Below the pieces are notes generated by a model, which did not search any database, had not been told where the DNA came from, and saw nothing but the letters and a program-made list of their open reading frames with translations. From assembly GCA_029224185.1 (NCBI GenBank), contig JANZKI010000043.1, forward strand, positions 186,001 through 250,000: a stretch of 64,000 bases of DNA, written 5' to 3'. Origin of the DNA: Karalla daura. Lineage: Eukaryota > Chordata > Actinopteri > Chaetodontiformes > Leiognathidae. Made by a program: the position numbers and the translations under genes. This document shows, piece after piece, positions 59,927-64,000 of this stretch; the first letter of the stretch is position 1, and the number at the start of each line of letters is the position of its first letter.

Positions 59927-60223
59927 CCCCAAATCGTGCGTTTGGACTCGCTCGCGAGGGGTCGGGATTTCGGCCAAAACGACTGGTCCGGGATGGTCAT
60001 TTTTTTACCTTTCGGCGAGCTTTAAAATCTCAGCTCCAGGATCAAATGATCCTGGAGCTGAGATTTTAAAGCTCGCCGAAAGTGAAAAAGTGAAAAAAAC
60101 GACCACCCCGGACCTGTGGTTTTTTTCACTTTCGGCGAGCTTTGATATCTCAGCTCCAGGATCAAATCCGGCATCGGGATTGCTTTTTCCAGTGAGCGTG
60201 GGCCACCCCGGAGGCGGCTCACA
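59927..60223. repeat. Foldback unit M-11
   Basis: 2754 bp after M-10. Confidence 0.94.
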
Positions 60224-60401
60224 CCCCAAATCGTGCGTTTGGACTCATTCGTTCGGGGTCAGGATTTCGGCCGAAAACGACAGGTCCGGGGTGGTCGTTT
60301 TTTTCACTTTCGGCGAGGGTTAATATCTCAGCTCCGGGACCACAGCCGGCCTCGGGATTGCGTTTTCCAGTGACCGTGGGCCACCCCGGAGGCGGCTCAC
60401 A

Positions 60402-60722
60402 CCCCAAATCGTGCGTTTGGACTCGCTCGCGAGGGGTCGGGATTTCGGCCAAAACGACTGGTCCGGGATGGTCATTTTTTTACCTTTCGGCGAGCTTTAA
60501 AATCTCAGCTCCAGGATCAAATGATCCTGGAGCTCCAGGATCAAATGATCCTGGAGCTGAGATTTTAAAGCTCGCCGAAAGTGAAAAAGTGAAAAAAACG
60601 ACCACCCCGGACCTGTGGTTTTTTTCACTTTCGGCGAGCTTTGATATCTCAGCTCCAGGATCAAATCCGGCATCGGGATTGCGTTTTCCAGTGACCGTGG
60701 GCCACCCCGGAGGCGGCTCACA
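60402..60722. repeat. Foldback unit L-26
   Basis: 475 bp after M-11; followed by an E-headed monomer instead of D. Confidence 0.94.
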
Positions 60723-61612
60723 CCCCAAATCGTGCGTTTGGACTCGCTCGCGAGGGGTCGGGATTTCGGCCGAAAACGACAGGTCCGGGGTGGTCGTTTT
60801 TTTCACTTTCGGCGAGGGTTAATATCTCAGCTCCTGGACCACAGCCGGCCTCGGGATTGCTTTATCCAGTGAGCGTGGGCCACCCCGGAGGCGGCTCACA
60901 CCCCAAATGGTGGGTTTGAGCTCGCTCGTTCGGGGTCAGGAAATCGGCTCAAAACGACAGGTCCGGGGTGGTCGTTTTTGTCACTTTCGGCGAGGGTTAA
61001 TATCTCAGCTCCGGGACCACAGCCGGCCTCGGGATTGCTTTTTCCAGTGAGCGTGGGCCACCCCGGAGGCGGCTCACACCCCAAATCGTGCGTTTGGACT
61101 CATTCGTTCGGGGTCAGGATTTCGGCCGAAAACGACAGGTCCGGGGTGGTCGTTTTTTTCACTTTCGGCGAGGGTTAATATCTCAGCTCCGGGACCACAG
61201 CCGGCCTCGGGATTGCTTTTTCCAGTGAGCGTGGGCCACCCCGGAGGCGGCTCACACCCCAAATGGTGGGTTTGAGCTCGCTCGTTCGGGGTCAGGAAAT
61301 CGGCTCAAAACGACAGGTCCGGGGTGGTCGTTTTTTTCACTTTCGGCGAGGGTTAATATCTCATCTCCTGGACCACAGCCGGCCTCGGGATTGCTTTATC
61401 CAGTGAGCGTGGGCCACCCCGGAGGCGGCTCACACCCCAAATCGTGCGTTTGGACTCATTCGTTCGGGGTCAGGATTTCGGCCGAAAACGACAGGTCCGG
61501 GGTGGTCGTTTTTTTCACTTTCGGCGAGGGTTAATATCTCAGCTCCGGGACCACAGCCGGCCTCGGGATTGCTTTTTCCAGTGAGCGTGGGCCACCCCGG
61601 AGGCGGCTCACA

Positions 61613-61933
61613 CCCCAAATCGTGCGTTTGGACTCGCTCGCGAGGGGTCGGGATTTCGGCCAAAACGACTGGTCCGGGATGGTCATTTTTTTACCTTTCG
61701 GCGAGCTTTAAAATCTCAGCTCCAGGATCAAATGATCCTGGAGCTCCAGGATCAAATGATCCTGGAGCTGAGATTTTAAAGCTCGCCGAAAGTGAAAAAG
61801 TGAAAAAAACGACCACCCCGGACCTGTGGTTTTTTTCACTTTCGGCGAGCTTTGATATCTCAGCTCCAGGATCAAATCCGGCATCGGGATTGCGTTTTCC
61901 AGTGACCGTGGGCCACCCCGGAGGCGGCTCACA
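61613..61933. repeat. Foldback unit L-27
   Basis: 1211 bp after L-26. Confidence 0.94.
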
Positions 61934-62823
61934 CCCCAAATCGTGCGTTTGGACTCGCTCGTTCGGGGTCGGGATTTCGGCCGAAAACGACAGGTCCGGG
62001 GTGGTCGTTTTTTTCACTTTCGGCGAGGGTTAATATCTCAGCTCCTGGACCACAGCCGGCCTCGGGATTGCTTTATCCAGTGAGCGTGGGCCACCCCGGA
62101 GGCGGCTCACACCCCAAATGGTGGGTTTGAGCTCGCTCGTTCGGGGTCAGGAAATCGGCTCAAAACGACAGGTCCGGGGTGGTCGTTTTTGTCACTTTCG
62201 GCGAGGGTTAATATCTCAGCTCCGGGACCACAGCCGGCCTCGGGATTGCTTTTTCCAGTGAGCGTGGGCCACCCCGGAGGCGGCTCACACCCCAAATCGT
62301 GCGTTTGGACTCATTCGTTCGGGGTCAGGATTTCGGCCGAAAACGACAGGTCCGGGGTGGTCGTTTTTTTCACTTTCGGCGAGGGTTAATATCTCAGCTC
62401 CGGGACCACAGCCGGCCTCGGGATTGCTTTTTCCAGTGAGCGTGGGCCACCCCGGAGGCGGCTCACACCCCAAATGGTGGGTTTGAGCTCGCTCGTTCGG
62501 GGTCAGGAAATCGGCTCAAAACGACAGGTCCGGGGTGGTCGTTTTTTTCACTTTCGGCGAGGGTTAATATCTCATCTCCTGGACCACAGCCGGCCTCGGG
62601 ATTGCTTTATCCAGTGAGCGTGGGCCACCCCGGAGGCGGCTCACACCCCAAATCGTGCGTTTGGACTCATTCGTTCGGGGTCAGGATTTCGGCCGAAAAC
62701 GACAGGTCCGGGGTGGTCGTTTTTTTCACTTTCGGCGAGGGTTAATATCTCAGCTCCGGGACCACAGCCGGCCTCGGGATTGCTTTTTCCAGTGAGCGTG
62801 GGCCACCCCGGAGGCGGCTCACA

Positions 62824-63144
62824 CCCCAAATCGTGCGTTTGGACTCGCTCGCGAGGGGTCGGGATTTCGGCCAAAACGACTGGTCCGGGATGGTCATTTT
62901 TTTACCTTTCGGCGAGCTTTAAAATCTCAGCTCCAGGATCAAATGATCCTGGAGCTCCAGGATCAAATGATCCTGGAGCTGAGATTTTAAAGCTCGCCGA
63001 AAGTGAAAAAGTGAAAAAAACGACCACCCCGGACCTGTGGTTTTTTTCACTTTCGGCGAGCTTTGATATCTCAGCTCCAGGATCAAATCCGGCATCGGGA
63101 TTGCGTTTTCCAGTGACCGTGGGCCACCCCGGAGGCGGCTCACA
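62824..63144. repeat. Foldback unit L-28
   Basis: 1211 bp after L-27. Confidence 0.94.
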
Positions 63145-63322
63145 CCCCAAATCGTGCGTTTGGACTCGCTCGTTCGGGGTCGGGATTTCGGCCGAAAACG
63201 ACAGGTCCGGGGTGGTCGTTTTTTTCACTTTCGGCGAGGGTTAATATCTCAGCTCCGGGACCACAGCCGGCCTCGGGATTGCGTTTTCCAGTGACCGTGG
63301 GCCACCCCGGAGGCGGCTCACA

Positions 63323-63643
63323 CCCCAAATCGTGCGTTTGGACTCGCTCGCGAGGGGTCGGGATTTCGGCCAAAACGACTGGTCCGGGATGGTCATTTTT
63401 TTACCTTTCGGCGAGCTTTAAAATCTCAGCTCCAGGATCAAATGATCCTGGAGCTCCAGGATCAAATGATCCTGGAGCTGAGATTTTAAAGCTCGCCGAA
63501 AGTGAAAAAGTGAAAAAAACGACCACCCCGGACCTGTGGTTTTTTTCACTTTCGGCGAGCTTTGATATCTCAGCTCCAGGATCAAATCCGGCATCGGGAT
63601 TGCGTTTTCCAGTGACCGTGGGCCACCCCGGAGGCGGCTCACA
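63323..63643. repeat. Foldback unit L-29
   Basis: 499 bp after L-28; followed by D* and C to the window end. Confidence 0.94.
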
Positions 63644-64000
63644 CCCCAAATCGTGCGTTTGGACTCGCTCGTTCGGGGTCGGGATTTCGGCCGACAACGA
63701 CAGGTCCGGGGTGGTCGTTTTTTTCACTTTCGGCGAGGGTTAATATCTCAGCTCCTGGACCACAGCCGGCCTCGGGATTGCTTTATCCAGTGAGCGTGGG
63801 CCACCCCGGAGGCGGCTCACACCCCAAATGGTGGGTTTGAGCTCGCTCGTTCGGGGTCAGGAAATCGGCTCAAAACGACAGGTTCGGGGTGGTCGTTTTT
63901 TTCACTTTCGGCGAGGGTTAATATCTCAGCTCCGGGACCACAGCCGGCCTCGGGATTGCTTTTTCCAGTGAGCGTGGGCCACCCCGGAGGCGGCTCACAC

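Larger units (their letters stand above)
57173..60401 (+). repeat. Block 13: 2754-bp HOR
   Basis: M-L pairs at 57173/57648 and 59927/60402 are separated by exactly 2754 bp (475 + 2279). The intervening order is D*-C-A-B-D-C-A-B-E-E-A(GTTAAC). The stretch from L at 54894 has the same order, so the 2754-bp unit extends leftward. Confidence 0.92.
1..64000 (+). repeat. Satellite array, 178-bp monomer, multi-level HOR
   Basis: The phrase CCCCAAAT recurs at 1, 464, 642, 820, 998, 1176 and onward at 178-bp steps, interrupted only by longer foldback units. Every unit runs in the same direction. The parse of 268 x 178, 5 x 175, 3 x 177 and 48 foldback units sums to 63,999 bp, so no unassigned sequence remains. 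GC is about 60%. Each ordinary monomer contains a 12-bp palindrome, a T-tract of about 7, the motif TTTCGGCGAG, and a conserved 3' part ending in GGAGGCGGCTCACA. Neither array edge is present. The length, orientation and HOR structure fit eukaryotic centromeric or heterochromatic satellite DNA; the family and species are not recognised. Confidence 0.98.
60402..64000 (+). repeat. Block 14: 1211-bp HOR to the window end
   Basis: L foldbacks at 60402, 61613 and 62824 are 1211 bp apart (321 + 5 x 178), with order F-D-C-A-C-A. A 499-bp pair follows (63323), then a D* monomer at 63644 and a C monomer at 63822. The same 1211 + 499 pattern occurs inside block 9 (35205, 38601). Confidence 0.93.

Noticed and set aside
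1..64000. CRISPR array
   Set aside because: Spacing is regular, but there are no short repeats with unique spacers; the whole 178-bp unit is conserved, and no cas genes are present.
1..64000. Ribosomal DNA intergenic spacer repeats
   Set aside because: IGS repeats would be interrupted by rRNA genes every several kb; none occur in 64 kb.
1..64000. Assembly artefact from repeated mis-joining
   Set aside because: Private markers, different foldback alleles and whole-unit length changes are consistent along the window, and unit lengths sum exactly. Copy number still cannot be verified without reads.

Overview
The whole 64 kb window is one uninterrupted satellite-DNA array. I see no protein-coding gene, tRNA, rRNA, transposon, CRISPR array or single-copy island, and neither edge of the array lies inside the window. 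The basic monomer is 178 bp and about 60% GC (106 of 178 bases counted in the first monomer). All monomers run in the same direction. A tandem array this long, with nucleosome-length monomers and nested higher-order repeats (HORs), points to a eukaryotic chromosome, most likely (peri)centromeric or other constitutive heterochromatin. Plants and animals both have such arrays and I do not recognise this family, so the organism is left open.

A manual parse gives 324 units: 268 monomers of 178 bp, 5 monomers with a shared 3-bp deletion (175 bp), 3 monomers of 177 bp that carry only the left arm of a foldback, and 48 'foldback' units. The foldback units come in four lengths: 285 bp (S, 6 copies), 297 bp (M, 11), 321 bp (L, 29, one with an extra A) and 301 bp (rearranged, 2). 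The lengths sum to 63,999 bp; the last base of the window is the first base of the next monomer. This closure supports the parse.

Monomers fall into classes by their first ~60 bp. A has CATTCGTTC. B has CGTTCGTTC. C has GGTGGG...GAGCTC and lacks the central palindrome. D has CGCTCGTTC with TCGGG. E has CTCGCGAGG. G has CGCTCGTTC with TCAGG. The foldback unit (F) has an E-like head, then a direct arm, an inverted partial monomer and a second direct arm (+/-/+). In the L form this makes a 98-bp near-perfect palindrome.

Layout: 1-4872, alternating 1175/1172-bp HOR (2347-bp super-repeat, S foldbacks); 4873-7893, 1598-bp duplication in which the foldback was lost; 7894-12413, mosaic with a tandem foldback doublet; 12414-18039, mosaic with a 2077-bp HOR; 18040-19211, displaced copy of the first HOR; 19212-22774, 1354-bp HOR; 22775-34729, mixed block with 1389-bp HOR copies; 34730-42055, 3396/3930-bp HOR; 42056-45699, long-range copy of 28984-32449; 45700-51749, 2936/3114-bp HOR; 51750-60401, blocks with 2635- and 2754-bp periods; 60402-64000, 1211-bp HOR. 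The left 18 kb carries more private mutations and more diverse HORs, while the right two thirds is more homogenised.

No genes work together here. The system of interest is the satellite itself: a foldback-bearing unit that recurs in every HOR, comes in discrete length alleles, and shows signs of inversion, loss, recombination and copying.
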